A DNA stretch of 64,000 nucleotides from Aggregicoccus sp. 17bor-14 (lineage in GTDB: Bacteria > Myxococcota > Myxococcia > Myxococcales > Myxococcaceae). Below are positions 8,515 through 21,171 of this stretch, in pieces. The position numbers and the translations under genes were made by a program. The stretch spans positions 62,001 to 126,000 of the forward strand of contig NZ_VJZZ01000017.1 of assembly GCF_009659535.1 (NCBI RefSeq). Direction: 5' to 3'. The stretch's first letter is position 1, and the number at the start of each line of letters is the position of its first letter. The notes beneath the pieces were generated by a model. It was not told the origin of the DNA and made no database searches. It was given only the letters and a program-made list of their open reading frames with translations.

Positions 8515-9480
8515 ATGCCCATCACCACCGAACCCACCTCCACGGGCACCGTGCCCGCCGCCGTCGCCCTCAATGCGCGCGGACCTCAGGCGCGTCCCAC
8601 GTCTGCCCTCCCCGTGGTGCACTACCGCACCGCGAGCGTGTACGGCGTGGAGCTCTTCTACCGGGAGGCGGGCCCGGAGAACGGCGAGGTGGTCGTGCTC
8701 CTGCACGGCTTCCCCACCTCCAGCCACATGTTCCGCAACCTCATCCCCGCGCTCGCGGACCGCTACCGCGTCATCGCGCCCGACTACCCGGGCTTCGGCC
8801 TGAGCGCGATGCCGGACCGCAAGCGCTTCGCGTACACCTTCGCGAAGTACACCGAGCTGGTGGACGGGCTGCTCGAGCAGCTCGGGGCCATGCGCTACGC
8901 GCTCTACGTCATGGACTACGGCGCGCCGGTGGGCTTCCGGCTCGCGCTGCGGCACCCGGAGCGCATCACGGCGCTCGTCATCCAGAACGGCAACGCGTAC
9001 GAGGAGGGGCTCGAGAAGTTCTGGGACCCCATCAAGGCGCTGTGGCGCGAGGACACGCCGAAGAACCGCGACGCGCTGCGCTTCCTCGTCACGCCCGAGA
9101 CCACCCGCTTCCAGTACACGGACGGCGTGCGAGACGTGTCGCGCATCGACCCGTCGAACTGGGTGCACGACCAGGTGCTGCTCGACCGGCCCGGCAACGC
9201 GGACATCCAGCTGGACCTCTTCAAGGACTACGGCACCAACGTCACGCTGTACCCACAGTTCCAGGCCTTCTTCCGCGACTACCGCCCGCCCACGCTCATC
9301 ATGTGGGGCGCGAACGACACCATCTTCCCGCCCTCCGGCGCGCACCCGTACCTGCGCGACCTGCCAGACGCCGAGCTGCACCTGCTGGACACCGGCCACT
9401 TCGCGCTCGAGGACAAGGCGGACGAGATGATCCCCCGGATGCGCGACTTCCTCGACCGCCGCTTCGCGCCCACGCACTGA
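8515..9480 (+). CDS. alpha/beta hydrolase with Asp nucleophile (haloalkane dehalogenase/epoxide hydrolase-like)
   Basis: 321-aa alpha/beta hydrolase. [10 protein letters not shown] (64 onward) forms the oxyanion region. The nucleophile elbow reads [10 protein letters not shown], placing Asp134 where esterases have Ser; an aspartate nucleophile is typical of haloalkane dehalogenases, epoxide hydrolases and haloacetate dehalogenases. The catalytic His is probably in LDTGHFALE and an acid in [10 protein letters not shown]. The first ~35 residues are low-complexity and may be a disordered tail. It shares its upstream motif with the flanking hydrolase genes. Whether it cleaves C-halogen bonds or epoxides cannot be told from sequence. 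Confidence 0.87.
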   Translation: MPITTEPTSTGTVPAAVALNARGPQARPTSALPVVHYRTASVYGVELFYREAGPENGEVVVLLHGFPTSSHMFRNLIPALADRYRVIAPDYPGFGLSAMPDRKRFAYTFAKYTELVDGLLEQLGAMRYALYVMDYGAPVGFRLALRHPERITALVIQNGNAYEEGLEKFWDPIKALWREDTPKNRDALRFLVTPETTRFQYTDGVRDVSRIDPSNWVHDQVLLDRPGNADIQLDLFKDYGTNVTLYPQFQAFFRDYRPPTLIMWGANDTIFPPSGAHPYLRDLPDAELHLLDTGHFALEDKADEMIPRMRDFLDRRFAPTH

Positions 9481-9495
9481 CAACTTCGTCCAAGC
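9481..9495 (+). promoter_or_regulatory. shared CAACTTC-type motif, copy 3
   Basis: CAACTTCGTCCAAGC starts directly after the stop codon of the preceding hydrolase. It matches copy 2 at 14 of 15 bases. Confidence 0.5.
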
Positions 9496-9505
9496 GCCCG
9501 CCGCC

Positions 9506-9572
9506 GCTCCTGACCACGTTCGAATCGAGCCGCGCGTGACGCGTCGGTGCCTCGAAGGTGACGACCAGGAGC
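9506..9572 (+). promoter_or_regulatory. longer leader stem covering the ribosome-binding site
   Basis: GCTCCTG (9506-9512) pairs with CAGGAGC (9566-9572), which contains the AGGAG site for the ATG at 9579. Inside it, CACGTTCGA (9515-9523) pairs with TCGAAGGTG (9552-9560) with one mismatch, giving a two-part stem. Confidence 0.35.
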
Positions 9573-9578
9573 CCTCTC

Positions 9579-10466
9579 ATGAACAACCATCGGTTTCCCC
9601 CTGCTCCCCGGAGGGCAGCCGCCCTGCACGGGGCGTGGCTGTGCGCAGCCCTCCTCGCGCTCGGCGGCACGGCGCTCGCCCAGCAGGCGCAGCCCACGGC
9701 CGCGCACCCCACGGCAGCGCACCCCACCGTCGTGCTGGTGCACGGCGCCTTCGCGGAGAGCTCCAGCTGGGACGGCGTCATCACCCCGCTGCTGCGCGAG
9801 GGCTACCCGGTGCGGGCGATCGCCCTGCCGCTGCGGGGCCTCGCCTCCGACGTGCAGTACGTGGCCAGCACGCTGCGGTCCATTCCCGGCCCCCTCGTGC
9901 TCGTGGGCCACTCCTTCGGTGGCATGGTGGTGAGCGGCGCTGCGCAGGGCAACGCACAGGTGAAGGCGCTCGTCTTCGTCAACGCCTTCGCGCCCGAGCA
10001 GGGCGAGACCGCCTCGGACCTCGCCGGCCGCTTCCCCGGCGCGACGCTCGGCCCCACCCTCACCTCGGTGACGCTGCCGGACGGGGGCAAGGACCTCTAC
10101 ATCCAGCCGGCGAAGTACCACGCGCAGTTCTGCGCGGACGTGCCGGCGGCGCAGGCCGCGCAGATGGCCGCCACCCAGCGACCCATCCTCGAGTCCGCGT
10201 TCAGCGAGAAGGCCGGGGCGCCGGCCTGGAAGCAGGTGCCCTCCTGGTTCTTCTTCGGGAGCGCGGACAAGAACATCCCTGTCGCCGCCCACCGCTTCAT
10301 GGCCCAGCGCGCAGGTGCCCGGCAGACCATCGAGGTGAAGGGCGCCTCGCACGTCGCGGGCATCACCCACGCGGCCCAGCTCGCGCGGCTCATCGAGGAC
10401 GCCGCGAAGGCGACCGCCGGTGCGCCCTCCGCCGAGCGCCAGGGCCGCAGCGCGGGCGCGCCCTGA
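9579..10466 (+). CDS. exported alpha/beta hydrolase
   Basis: 295-aa hydrolase with an N-terminal signal-peptide-like segment (hydrophobic about 17-34, ending ALAQQ), unlike the two hydrolases before it, so it probably acts in the periplasm or outside. HGAFAESSSW (55 onward) and the nucleophile elbow VGHSFGG with Ser112 define the catalytic core; a likely His is in KGASHVAGITH. The fold resembles the YdeN/pyrethroid-hydrolase-like group found in many soil bacteria. The ATG at 9579 has AGGAG 8 bases upstream; an in-frame codon at 9558 would spoil the signal peptide. Its 3' end faces the SDR gene 6 bases away. Confidence 0.85.
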   Translation: MNNHRFPPAPRRAAALHGAWLCAALLALGGTALAQQAQPTAAHPTAAHPTVVLVHGAFAESSSWDGVITPLLREGYPVRAIALPLRGLASDVQYVASTLRSIPGPLVLVGHSFGGMVVSGAAQGNAQVKALVFVNAFAPEQGETASDLAGRFPGATLGPTLTSVTLPDGGKDLYIQPAKYHAQFCADVPAAQAAQMAATQRPILESAFSEKAGAPAWKQVPSWFFFGSADKNIPVAAHRFMAQRAGARQTIEVKGASHVAGITHAAQLARLIEDAAKATAGAPSAERQGRSAGAP

Positions 10467-10472
10467 GCCCTG

Positions 10473-11240
10473 TCAGATCTGGGCCTGGCCGCCGTCCACG
10501 AACAGCTCGGTGCCGGTGATGAAGCTCGCCTCGTCGCTGGCGAGGAAGGACATGGCGGCCGCAATCTCCTCCGGCTGCCCCGTCCTGCCCAGGGCGGTGG
10601 AGGCGGCCGCCTGCTCCACGAAGCCCGCCAGCTGCGCGTCGTCCAGGCCGAGCTCCGAGCGGTAGGCGGGGGTGACCACGGTGCCGGGGGCCACCACGTT
10701 CACCCGGATGTCGCGGCCCTTGAGGTCCGTGGCCCAGCTGCGCGCGAACGAGCGCAGGGCCGCCTTGGACGCCGCGTACACGCTGAAGGCCGGCAGCCCC
10801 TTGGAGGCGGCGATGGAGCCGGTGATCACGATGGCCGAGCCCGCGCGCATCAGGGGCAGCGCCTTCTGCACCGTGAACAGCGTCCCCTTCACGTTGATGT
10901 CGAAGTACTTGTCGAACTGCTCCTCGGTGATCTGCCCGAGCGGAACGAGCTGGCCGCCGCCTGCGTTCGCGAACAGCAGGTCGAGGTGGTCGTGTGACCG
11001 GCGGATCTGCGCGTAGATGCGATCGAGGTCCTCGAGCCGGGAGATGTCGCCCCGGATGCCCGTCACGTTGCGGCCGATCAGCCCCACCGCGGCGTCGAGC
11101 TCGGGCTGCCTCCTTCCGGTGACGTAGACGTACGCGCCCTCCTCCACGAGCCGCCGTGCCGTGGCGAGCCCGATGCCGGAGGTTCCGCCGGTGACGAGCG
11201 CCACCTTGCCTTGATGCCGCGTGGGATGGACCGGGTGCAT
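10473..11240 (-). CDS. short-chain dehydrogenase/reductase (SDR)
   Basis: 255-aa classical SDR. The cofactor motif TGGTSGIG is at 17-24, NAGGG at about 92-96, catalytic Ser142 in ITGSIAAS and YAASK with Tyr155/Lys159. TGRR after the second strand (41-44) suggests NADP(H) preference. It ends with a typical FVDGGQAQI tail. It likely oxidises or reduces a small alcohol/ketone. It is convergent with the hydrolase cluster but its upstream region carries a related copy of the motif found before the three hydrolases, so the four genes may form one regulon. Confidence 0.9.
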   Translation of the reverse strand: MHPVHPTRHQGKVALVTGGTSGIGLATARRLVEEGAYVYVTGRRQPELDAAVGLIGRNVTGIRGDISRLEDLDRIYAQIRRSHDHLDLLFANAGGGQLVPLGQITEEQFDKYFDINVKGTLFTVQKALPLMRAGSAIVITGSIAASKGLPAFSVYAASKAALRSFARSWATDLKGRDIRVNVVAPGTVVTPAYRSELGLDDAQLAGFVEQAAASTALGRTGQPEEIAAAMSFLASDEASFITGTELFVDGGQAQI

Positions 11241-11309
11241 GGCGTTCGCTCCTGGGTGGGGGAGACCGAATGGATCTCACCCCCGGAGATGCACCCCCTT
11301 TCGCCAGAG

Positions 11310-11324
11310 GCTTGAAGGATCGTG
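11310..11324 (-). promoter_or_regulatory. related motif upstream of the SDR gene
   Basis: On the minus strand this reads CACGATCCTTCAAGC and matches CAACTTCCTTCAAGC at 12 of 15 positions, with the last ten identical. It ends 69 bases before the SDR start. A hairpin (GGGG-bulge-GAGA with TCTCCCCC) lies between it and the AGGAG site. Confidence 0.4.
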
Positions 11325-11451
11325 CGAATCGGCGCGGGCGAGCGGACGCGCTGCCCGGGTGCATGCCCGTCGTCGAGCCGGGCGAAGCGCTCGTGCGCAG
11401 GCACGCCCTCAGGCGCGGAGGACTACCGTGAGGCTCGCCGCCCCGCAGCAG

Positions 11452-15204
<3,753 letters not shown>

Positions 15205-15216
15205 GTTCCCGCCAGT

Positions 15217-16656
15217 TTAGACGGTCCGATCCTCGACAGCGAACTCCCCTCCCTTTTCCGCTGGAGGTGGAAGGCGGGGCCCCTCGCGGGCGGGGAGGTG
15301 CTCGGTGAAGAGGGGCGCGGTGCGGGGCGGGGTGCGCCCGGGGCGCAGCTCGCGGCAGGGGGCCTGGAAGTAGGAGACGGTGGCGGCCGCCCCCTGCAGC
15401 TCGAGCAGGGCCCAGGCGTGGAAGTCCAGCAGCCCGTCGTCCGAGAGGCGGGTGTGGGGCAGCACCGAGGGCGGGGCGCGCTCGCCCTCGGGCAGCCTCA
15501 GGCCGGGCAGGGGGGAGCGGCGCTGCGGGTGCACGAGCCGGGGCACCGCGCCCGCGCCGATGCAGCGGCCGCGCGCGAGGCCCGCGTAGGGGGCGAAGAC
15601 GAGCAGGTCGTGCTCGTGGCCCCAGAGCCACAGCGCCACGCGCTCGAGCAGCTCCCCGAGCCCTGCGCGCAGGTGGGGGTTCACCGCCACGCTGCGCCCC
15701 TCGGCGTCCTGCCCCACGCCGCTGAAGGACAGGTAGGGGTGGTGGCTGAGGAGCACGCTGCGGCGCCCGCCCGCGTTCAGCAGCTTGTCGCGGTGCCAGG
15801 CCAGCTCGCTCCTCTCCAGGGTGGTGAGCGTGTGGCCCGCCTCGCGCGGGGAGGGGTCGTGCAGGCCGGTGTCCAGGGCGAGCAGCTGCCAGTGCGCGTT
15901 GCGCAGGCAGAAGTAGCTCGCGGGCTGGCCCAGCGCCGCGAGCAGCTGGCGGTAGCCCTCGCCGCCCGAGTAGCGGTCGTGGTTGCCGGCGAGCGCGAAG
16001 ACGGGTGGGCGCCCCTGCGGGAAGGCGCGCGCGAAGAGGTCCAGGAAGTGGGCGCGCACCTCGTGCGGCGTGCCCGCGTAGTAGATGTCCCCCAGGTGCA
16101 GCACCACGTCGGGGCGCGCCTGGGCCACCTGCTCCAGCAGCCCCTCGGCGTCCGGCATGCCGGTGCCCCAGTCCGCGAGCAGCGCCACGCGCGCGGGGTC
16201 CGGCAGCACGCCGTCCAGCACGAAGTCGGAGAGCTGCCGGTGGCGCACGTAGGCGGGGGGGCCGCCGCGCTCGAGCGCCCGCTCGTAGGCGACCAGCGCC
16301 TCCAGCCACAGCGGGTCGCAGCTGAGGTAGCGCACCTCGCTGCGCAGCAGCGCCACACCCGCGGCGTCCCGGCGCGCGTGCGCGAGCGCGAGTTGCACGA
16401 AGAGGCGCGCGCACTGCAGCGCCTCGCGGCGCAGGGGCAGTCCGTCCGGGTGCGGCGCGGGCGGCTGCGGCAGGCCCGGCTGCAGCGCCTCGCGCGCGGC
16501 CGCGTGCGTGGCCCGCATCGCCTCGTGCTCCGCGCTCAGGTGCAGCCCCTCGCCCGGCATGCCCGCGAGCCCCGCGCGGCGCGCGAGGGTCTCGTGCAGG
16601 GCGGCCTGCCAGAGCGAGAGGGCCGGATGGCGGAAGGTGGCGTCGTGCCGCAGCAT
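15217..16656 (-). CDS. metallophosphoesterase family protein
   Basis: 479-aa protein with calcineurin-like phosphoesterase motifs in order: LADWGTGMPDA, HLGDIYYAG (GD), LAGNHDRYSG (GNHD), LLSHHPYLSF (GH-type) and LWGHEHDLLVF (GHxH). Two metal ions would be bound for phosphoester hydrolysis. A 190-residue N-terminal region rich in Ala/Leu/Arg and a C-terminal ~80-residue beta-rich tail flank the catalytic core, making it longer than plain phosphoesterases. The ATG in MLRHDATFRHP is chosen because upstream codons give only low-complexity sequence. It is 12 bases from, and likely cotranscribed with, the propeller kinase gene downstream. Confidence 0.85.
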   Translation of the reverse strand: MLRHDATFRHPALSLWQAALHETLARRAGLAGMPGEGLHLSAEHEAMRATHAAAREALQPGLPQPPAPHPDGLPLRREALQCARLFVQLALAHARRDAAGVALLRSEVRYLSCDPLWLEALVAYERALERGGPPAYVRHRQLSDFVLDGVLPDPARVALLADWGTGMPDAEGLLEQVAQARPDVVLHLGDIYYAGTPHEVRAHFLDLFARAFPQGRPPVFALAGNHDRYSGGEGYRQLLAALGQPASYFCLRNAHWQLLALDTGLHDPSPREAGHTLTTLERSELAWHRDKLLNAGGRRSVLLSHHPYLSFSGVGQDAEGRSVAVNPHLRAGLGELLERVALWLWGHEHDLLVFAPYAGLARGRCIGAGAVPRLVHPQRRSPLPGLRLPEGERAPPSVLPHTRLSDDGLLDFHAWALLELQGAAATVSYFQAPCRELRPGRTPPRTAPLFTEHLPAREGPRLPPPAEKGGEFAVEDRTV

Positions 16657-17137
16657 GCAGGGGGAGGGTAGGTCCGCCCGCCGCCACGCGCCGCTGCGAG
16701 CGTTCAGCCGTGGGCGCTCGGGGCGCTGCGGCTGGCTGCCCTCGCTGTCGCGCGTCCGATAGAGAGGGGGCCCGCGAGGGACAGCTCCGGGGCTGATCGC
16801 CCAGGCCCCCGGCCGTGCGCCGCGAGCGCGGCGTCCGCTCCCACCCCGGTGGTCCCCACGCCCCTGTTGGAAATCCCTCGGATTCCGGAGGGTTGGGAAG
16901 GCCGGGGAATGGGGCCGGCCCACCGGGCGCCCGGGCCGCCTGCTGCCCCCCGGCCGGAGGAGGAGCCCACGCCCTTGGCCCAGGCATTCCGCACACTTCT
17001 GGCTCCAGATGGGGCATGAGCCGAGCCGGTTGCACCGTGCGCGACTTCAGTGCTAGGAGCCGCGCGCGCGCAGGGTGTCGGAAGGGCGGGGCAGGGCGGC
17101 GAGGGCGCACAAACCCACCGTGTTGTCGGGGAGTTGG
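16657..17137. other. 481-base intergenic region upstream of the ATP synthase F0 operon
   Basis: Divergent spacer between the metallophosphatase and atpZ. No convincing reading frame is present on either strand. Short inverted repeats occur (for example CCCTC...GAGGG around 16880-16900), ordinary for this GC content. The most promoter-like sequence is near its right end (17030-17057). Confidence 0.6.
17030..17057 (+). promoter_or_regulatory. candidate sigma-70-type promoter for the F0 operon
   Basis: TTGCAC at 17030-17035 followed by GCTAGG at 17052-17057 (16-base spacer) resembles -35/-10 elements. It would start a transcript about 75 bases before the atpZ ATG. Weak evidence. Confidence 0.3.
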
Positions 17138-17416
17138 ATGGCGGAGCGGCCGCAGGACGAGCGCAAGCAGGAGGGCGCTGACCGCGAGGGCGAGGAGCTC
17201 AGTCCGGTGGCGCGGCAGATGCGCACCTCGGAGCCGTACATCTCCGCGGTGTGGCAGCTGGTGAATGGGGCGATCTTCGGAGTGGTCGGGGGCTACCTGC
17301 TCGACCGGTGGTTGGGGACGGGCCCCTGGTTCCTCCTGGGGCTGAGCGTGGCGGGCATCGGGGTGGGCTTCTACGCCTTCCTGCGGACCATGCTGCGGCT
17401 GGGGAAGAAGAAGTGA
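17138..17416 (+). CDS. atpZ: AtpZ/AtpI-family ATP synthase accessory membrane protein
   Basis: 92-aa protein with a charged N-terminus and two membrane helices (about 36-56 and 64-82; [21 protein letters not shown] is typical of the AtpZ family). AtpZ/AtpI proteins help c-ring assembly and may carry Mg2+/Ca2+. The ATG in [10 protein letters not shown] has GGGGAG 5 bases upstream. It is first in a tight operon: its stop overlaps the next GTG by 4 bases. Confidence 0.85.
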   Translation: MAERPQDERKQEGADREGEELSPVARQMRTSEPYISAVWQLVNGAIFGVVGGYLLDRWLGTGPWFLLGLSVAGIGVGFYAFLRTMLRLGKKK

Positions 17417-17820
17417 CGGTGCAGGAGCAGGGCGCGGGCCGCTTCGGCGTGCACGCGGGGGCGGCGGCGGGCGTGGTGGTGGGAGCGGCCCTGGCCGCGT
17501 GGCTGCTCGCGCAGCCGGGTGGGACGCGCGAGAGCGCGCTGGTGGGCGTGGGGCTCGCGGGGGCGAGCAGCGCGGTGGCGCTGCTGCTCAAGCGGCGGGC
17601 GGTGCAGGGCGACCTGAAGGCCGCGCTGAAGGTGATGGGGATGGTGTTCGGCCTGCGGGCCGTGCTGGTGGCGGTGGGGCTCGCGGTGGCGGTGAAGCAG
17701 GGCGGGTCGGCGGTGGCGTTCGTACTGGGCTTCTTCGGCGCGTACTTCGCGCTGCAGTGTATCGAGTTGAGCTACGTGGTGGCGGCGGCCCGCAGGGGCC
17801 CCGACGGAGACGCGCGATGA
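17413..17820 (+). CDS. atpI: ATP synthase subunit I-like membrane protein
   Basis: 135-aa protein with four predicted membrane segments (about 13-32, 38-55, 73-92, 97-118), as in ATP synthase I-chain proteins preceding atpB. It overlaps atpZ (GTGA, 4 bases) and atpB (ATGA, 4 bases), so all three are translationally coupled. A second GTG lies two codons on. Function is inferred mainly from position and topology; the sequence is poorly conserved in this family. Confidence 0.7.
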   Translation: MTVQEQGAGRFGVHAGAAAGVVVGAALAAWLLAQPGGTRESALVGVGLAGASSAVALLLKRRAVQGDLKAALKVMGMVFGLRAVLVAVGLAVAVKQGGSAVAFVLGFFGAYFALQCIELSYVVAAARRGPDGDAR

Positions 17821-18929
17821 AGAAGGCAATGGTCCTGCTCGCAGTGCTGATGACGGGTGCCGCGTTCGGCCAGGAGCCCGAGCACGGTGCGGCCGCCGAG
17901 CACGGCACGGCTGCGCACGGCGCGAGCGCCGCTGGCGGCGAGCACGCCGAGAGCTACGGCGAGAGGGTCGAGGAGCACGAGGAGAACACGGCGGAGTACA
18001 TCCTCCACCACGTCTCCGACTCCAACGAGTACGAGTTCGAGGTCCCGCTCAGCCGCACCCGCCACGTGGTGCACCTGCCCCGCATCCTCATCCCCACCCG
18101 CGAGGGCGGCTGCGCGGTGGATGCGCACGGCAACGCGGGCCCGGGCTGCATCGACCTCTCCATCACCAAGCACACGGTGATGATGTGGCTCGCCGCGGTG
18201 CTCCTCCTCCTCGCGATGCTGCTGGGCACCAACCGCAACAAGAACAAGCTGGTCCCGCGCGGCACCAGCCAGAACCTGTTCGAGATGCTGGTGCTCTTCG
18301 TGCGCGACGAGCTGGCGATCAAGAACATCGGCAAGGAGGACGGCCCCCGCTACACGCCGTACCTGCTCACCGCGTTCTTCTTCATCCTCTTCATGAACCT
18401 GCTGGGCCTCTTCCCCTGGATGGCCAGCGCCACGGGCAACATCGCGGTGACCTGCGGGCTCGCGCTCTGCACCTTCTTCGTGACGCAGGCGGCGAGCATC
18501 CGCGCGGCCGGCCTCAAGGGCTACCTCGCGCACCTCACCGGCGGCGTGCACTGGGCGCTCTGGCCCATCATGATCCCGGTGGAGTTCCTGGGCCTCTTCA
18601 CCAAGCCCTTCGCGCTCACCATCCGCCTCTTCGCCAACATGCTGGCGGGGCACATCGTCATCTTCTTCCTGCTCGGCCTCATCTTCATGCTCGGCCACCC
18701 CGCGGTGGCGCTGGTGAGCGTGCCCTTCGCGCTGGGCATCTACCTGCTCGAGCTCTTCGTGGCCTTCGTGCAGGCGTACGTGTTCACCATGCTCTCGGCG
18801 CTCTTCATCGGCATGGGCGTGGCCATGGGCCACCACGGCCACGGCGACCACCACGACCACGGCGATGCCGATGCCGGCCACGTCGAGGGCGCCCACAGCC
18901 ACGACCACGGCGCCGGGCACCACATCTAG
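17817..18929 (+). CDS. atpB: F0F1 ATP synthase subunit a, with signal-like N-terminus and His-rich tail
   Basis: 370-aa subunit a, the proton half-channel of F0. The essential arginine is Arg270 in [14 protein letters not shown]; other signatures are MNLLGLFPW and [17 protein letters not shown]. It is longer than the usual 230-280 aa. It begins with a cleavable-signal-like segment ([18 protein letters not shown]) and a His/Glu-rich soluble stretch to about 120, and ends with some 35 residues in which roughly 40% are His, alternating with Asp and Gly ([17 protein letters not shown]...). Extended N-termini on subunit a occur in delta-proteobacteria/Myxococcota; the tail suggests metal binding, which is an inference. 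Confidence 0.93.
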   Translation: MKKAMVLLAVLMTGAAFGQEPEHGAAAEHGTAAHGASAAGGEHAESYGERVEEHEENTAEYILHHVSDSNEYEFEVPLSRTRHVVHLPRILIPTREGGCAVDAHGNAGPGCIDLSITKHTVMMWLAAVLLLLAMLLGTNRNKNKLVPRGTSQNLFEMLVLFVRDELAIKNIGKEDGPRYTPYLLTAFFFILFMNLLGLFPWMASATGNIAVTCGLALCTFFVTQAASIRAAGLKGYLAHLTGGVHWALWPIMIPVEFLGLFTKPFALTIRLFANMLAGHIVIFFLLGLIFMLGHPAVALVSVPFALGIYLLELFVAFVQAYVFTMLSALFIGMGVAMGHHGHGDHHDHGDADAGHVEGAHSHDHGAGHHI

Positions 18930-19049
18930 AGTTTCGGGCAGCCGCCCGAGTGAAGGCACCCGCCGGGCGAGAGTCCGGCGGAGGTAGTCCAAAAGGGCCC
19001 TAACGACCCCCCCACAAGCGGGTCCGCAGCACGAAAGAGAAGAACCCCC

Positions 19050-19280
19050 ATGACCTCCGTCGCTCTTGCATTCCTCGCCGCCGGTATCGGCGCCGGCCTC
19101 TCCATCATCGGTGCCGCGCTCGGCATCGGTAAGCTCGCCGCCGCCGCCATGGACGCGACCGGCCGCCAGCCCGCCGCCGCCGGCGACGTGCGCACCACCA
19201 TGATCATCGCCGCGGCGCTCATCGAAGGCGCGACCCTGTTCGCGCTGGTGGTCTGCATCCTCCTCGCGATCAAGGCTTAA
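19050..19280 (+). CDS. atpE: F0F1 ATP synthase subunit c
   Basis: 76-aa hairpin proteolipid: helix 1 (GIGAGLSIIGAALGIG), loop RQPAAAGD and helix 2 (IIAAALIEGATLFALVVCILLAIK). Glu59 in ALIEGATL is the ion-carrying carboxylate. The position that is Gln in Na+-binding rings is Ile here, and Glu is followed by Gly rather than Ser, so proton coupling is expected. It is separated from atpB by 120 bases. Confidence 0.95.
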   Translation: MTSVALAFLAAGIGAGLSIIGAALGIGKLAAAAMDATGRQPAAAGDVRTTMIIAAALIEGATLFALVVCILLAIKA

Positions 19281-19432
19281 GGCCCCGCGAGGCAGGTCCC
19301 GGGCTCCGGCGCTCCCGCGGTGGGGGCGCCGGACTCTGGGGACCCTGGAAGCACCGAGTCATCGAAGCACCCACGGCCTCACCCGCCCACCACCGCACCC
19401 CTTCCTTCCTCACCCCACGAGAGCAACCGACC

Positions 19433-19987
19433 ATGGTCCTGCCCTACGTCCTCGCCAGCAGCTTCACGGAGGTCCGCCCGGGCCTCATCTTCTGGACGAT
19501 CGTCACCTTCCTCATCGTCTTCTTCGTTCTGCGCGCCAAGGCGTGGGGCCCCATCCTCAGCATCGTCTCGGAGCGCGAGCGCCAGATCGAGAACTCGATC
19601 GAGAGCGCCAAGAAGGAGCGCGCCGAGGCGGAGCGCCTGCTCGCCGAGCAGAAGACGGCCGTGGCCGAGGCCCGCCGCGAGGCGGCCGAGAGCCTGCGCC
19701 GCAACCAGGCGGAGATGGAGCGCTTCCGCGAGGAGCTGATGGCCAAGAGCCGCAAGGAGGCCGAGGAGCTCAAGCTCAGCGCCCGCCGCGAGATCGACGA
19801 GCAGAAGACCAAGGCCATCGCCGAGGTGCGCGCCATGGCGGTGGACCTGGCCATGGAAGTGGCCGGCAAGCTGCTCAACGAGCGCATGGACGACACCCGC
19901 CAGCGCGCGCTGGCCGAGCAGTTCGTCGCCGGGCTCCCCGTCGCCGGCCACACCGCTCCGGGCGCGCAGCCCGAGAAGCGCATCTAG
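19433..19987 (+). CDS. atpF: F0F1 ATP synthase subunit b
   Basis: 184-aa peripheral-stalk subunit: one N-terminal membrane helix (LIFWTIVTFLIVFFVLRAKAWGPI) followed by a long charged coiled coil (about 40-165; ERERQIENSIESAKKERAEAERLLAEQ). It would link F0 subunit a to F1 delta/alpha. The next gene, 10 bases on, is ychF instead of atpH; atpH, A, G, D and C are absent from the window, so F1 must be encoded elsewhere. Confidence 0.93.
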   Translation: MVLPYVLASSFTEVRPGLIFWTIVTFLIVFFVLRAKAWGPILSIVSERERQIENSIESAKKERAEAERLLAEQKTAVAEARREAAESLRRNQAEMERFREELMAKSRKEAEELKLSARREIDEQKTKAIAEVRAMAVDLAMEVAGKLLNERMDDTRQRALAEQFVAGLPVAGHTAPGAQPEKRI

Positions 19988-19997
19988 GAGTCACACC

Positions 19998-21107
19998 GTG
20001 GCGCTTTCCATCGGCATCGTGGGCCTGCCCAACGTGGGCAAGAGCACCCTCTTCAACGCGCTCAGCGCGGCGGGCGCTCAGGCGGCCAACTACCCCTTCT
20101 GCACCATCGAGCCCAACGTGGGCGTGGTGCCGGTGCCGGACGAGCGCTTGGAGAAGCTCACCGCGCTGGTGAAGCCTCTCAAGAAGATCCCCACCAGCCT
20201 CGAGTTCGTGGACATCGCGGGCCTGGTGCGCGGCGCCTCCAAGGGCGAGGGCCTGGGCAACCAGTTCCTCGCGAACATCCGCCAGGTGGACGCGGTGCTG
20301 CACGTGCTGCGCTGCTTCGAGGACGACAACGTCACGCACGTGGAGGGTGGGGTGAACCCGCTGCGTGACCGCGACGTGGTGGACACGGAGCTGTGCCTCA
20401 AGGACCTGGAGACGGTGGACAAGCGCCGCGAGCGCACGAGCAAGAACCTCAAGGTGGGCGGGAAGGCCGCCGAGGAGGCCAAGGCCGAGATGGCCCTGCT
20501 CGACCGCATCAAGGCGGGGCTCGACAACGCCGTCACCATCCGCGCGCAGAAGCTCACCGCGGACGAGCGCGCCGTCATCCGCGACCTCTTCCTGCTCACC
20601 GACAAGCCCGTGCTCTACGTGGCGAACATCGGCGAGAGCCAGATGGGCAAGGAGGACTCGGACCCGCGCGTGATGGCGGTGCGCGAGATGGCCGCGAAGG
20701 AGGGCGCTGAGGTCGTGGTGCTCGCCGCGGGCATCGAGAGCGAGATCCAGCAGCTGCCCGAGGGCGAGCGCGCCGGCTTCCTGGAGAGCGTGGGGCTCAC
20801 CGAGCCGGGCCTGCACAAGGTGGTGCGCGCCGGCTACAAGCTGCTGGGCCTGTGGACCTACTTCACCGTGGGCGAGCAGGAGTGCCGCGCGTGGACCATC
20901 CACCAGGGCTACAAGGCCCCCCAGGCCGCCGGCGTCATCCACTCGGACTTCGAGCGCGGCTTCATCAAGGCGGAGGTCCTGCGCTGGGAGGACCTCATCA
21001 AGTACGGCAGCGAGGCGGCCGTGCGCGAGAAGGGCCTGCTGCGCATCGAGGGCAAGGAGTACGTCGTCCAGGACGGCGACTGCATGCACTTCCGCTTCAA
21101 CGTGTAG
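19998..21107 (+). CDS. ychF: redox-regulated ATPase YchF
   Basis: 369-aa Obg-family NTPase, GTG start. G1 is GLPNVGKST (9-17), DIAGLV the G3 region, and NIGE replaces the GTP-specifying NKxD, which in this family gives ATP preference. A C-terminal TGS domain ends with [22 protein letters not shown]. YchF binds ribosomes and is linked to oxidative-stress control. It lies 10 bases after atpF, so it is probably read through from the F0 operon, and is followed by a strong bidirectional terminator. Confidence 0.96.
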   Translation: MALSIGIVGLPNVGKSTLFNALSAAGAQAANYPFCTIEPNVGVVPVPDERLEKLTALVKPLKKIPTSLEFVDIAGLVRGASKGEGLGNQFLANIRQVDAVLHVLRCFEDDNVTHVEGGVNPLRDRDVVDTELCLKDLETVDKRRERTSKNLKVGGKAAEEAKAEMALLDRIKAGLDNAVTIRAQKLTADERAVIRDLFLLTDKPVLYVANIGESQMGKEDSDPRVMAVREMAAKEGAEVVVLAAGIESEIQQLPEGERAGFLESVGLTEPGLHKVVRAGYKLLGLWTYFTVGEQECRAWTIHQGYKAPQAAGVIHSDFERGFIKAEVLRWEDLIKYGSEAAVREKGLLRIEGKEYVVQDGDCMHFRFNV

Positions 21108-21131
21108 CGGCCTCCCGCTGCCCGTGCGCCT

Positions 21132-21171
21132 GCGCCTCCGTGACCCCGGGTCACGGGGGCGCTGTGCTTTT
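21132..21171. terminator. bidirectional intrinsic terminator
   Basis: A 14-bp stem with one G-U wobble (21132-21145 with 21149-21162), a 3-base loop and a following TGTGCTTTT. It lies between ychF and the convergent small membrane protein gene. Confidence 0.8.

Noticed and set aside
19050-19280. Sodium-coupled c-ring
   Set aside because: The Gln/Ser ligands of Na+-binding c subunits are not present (Ile in the first helix, Gly after Glu59).
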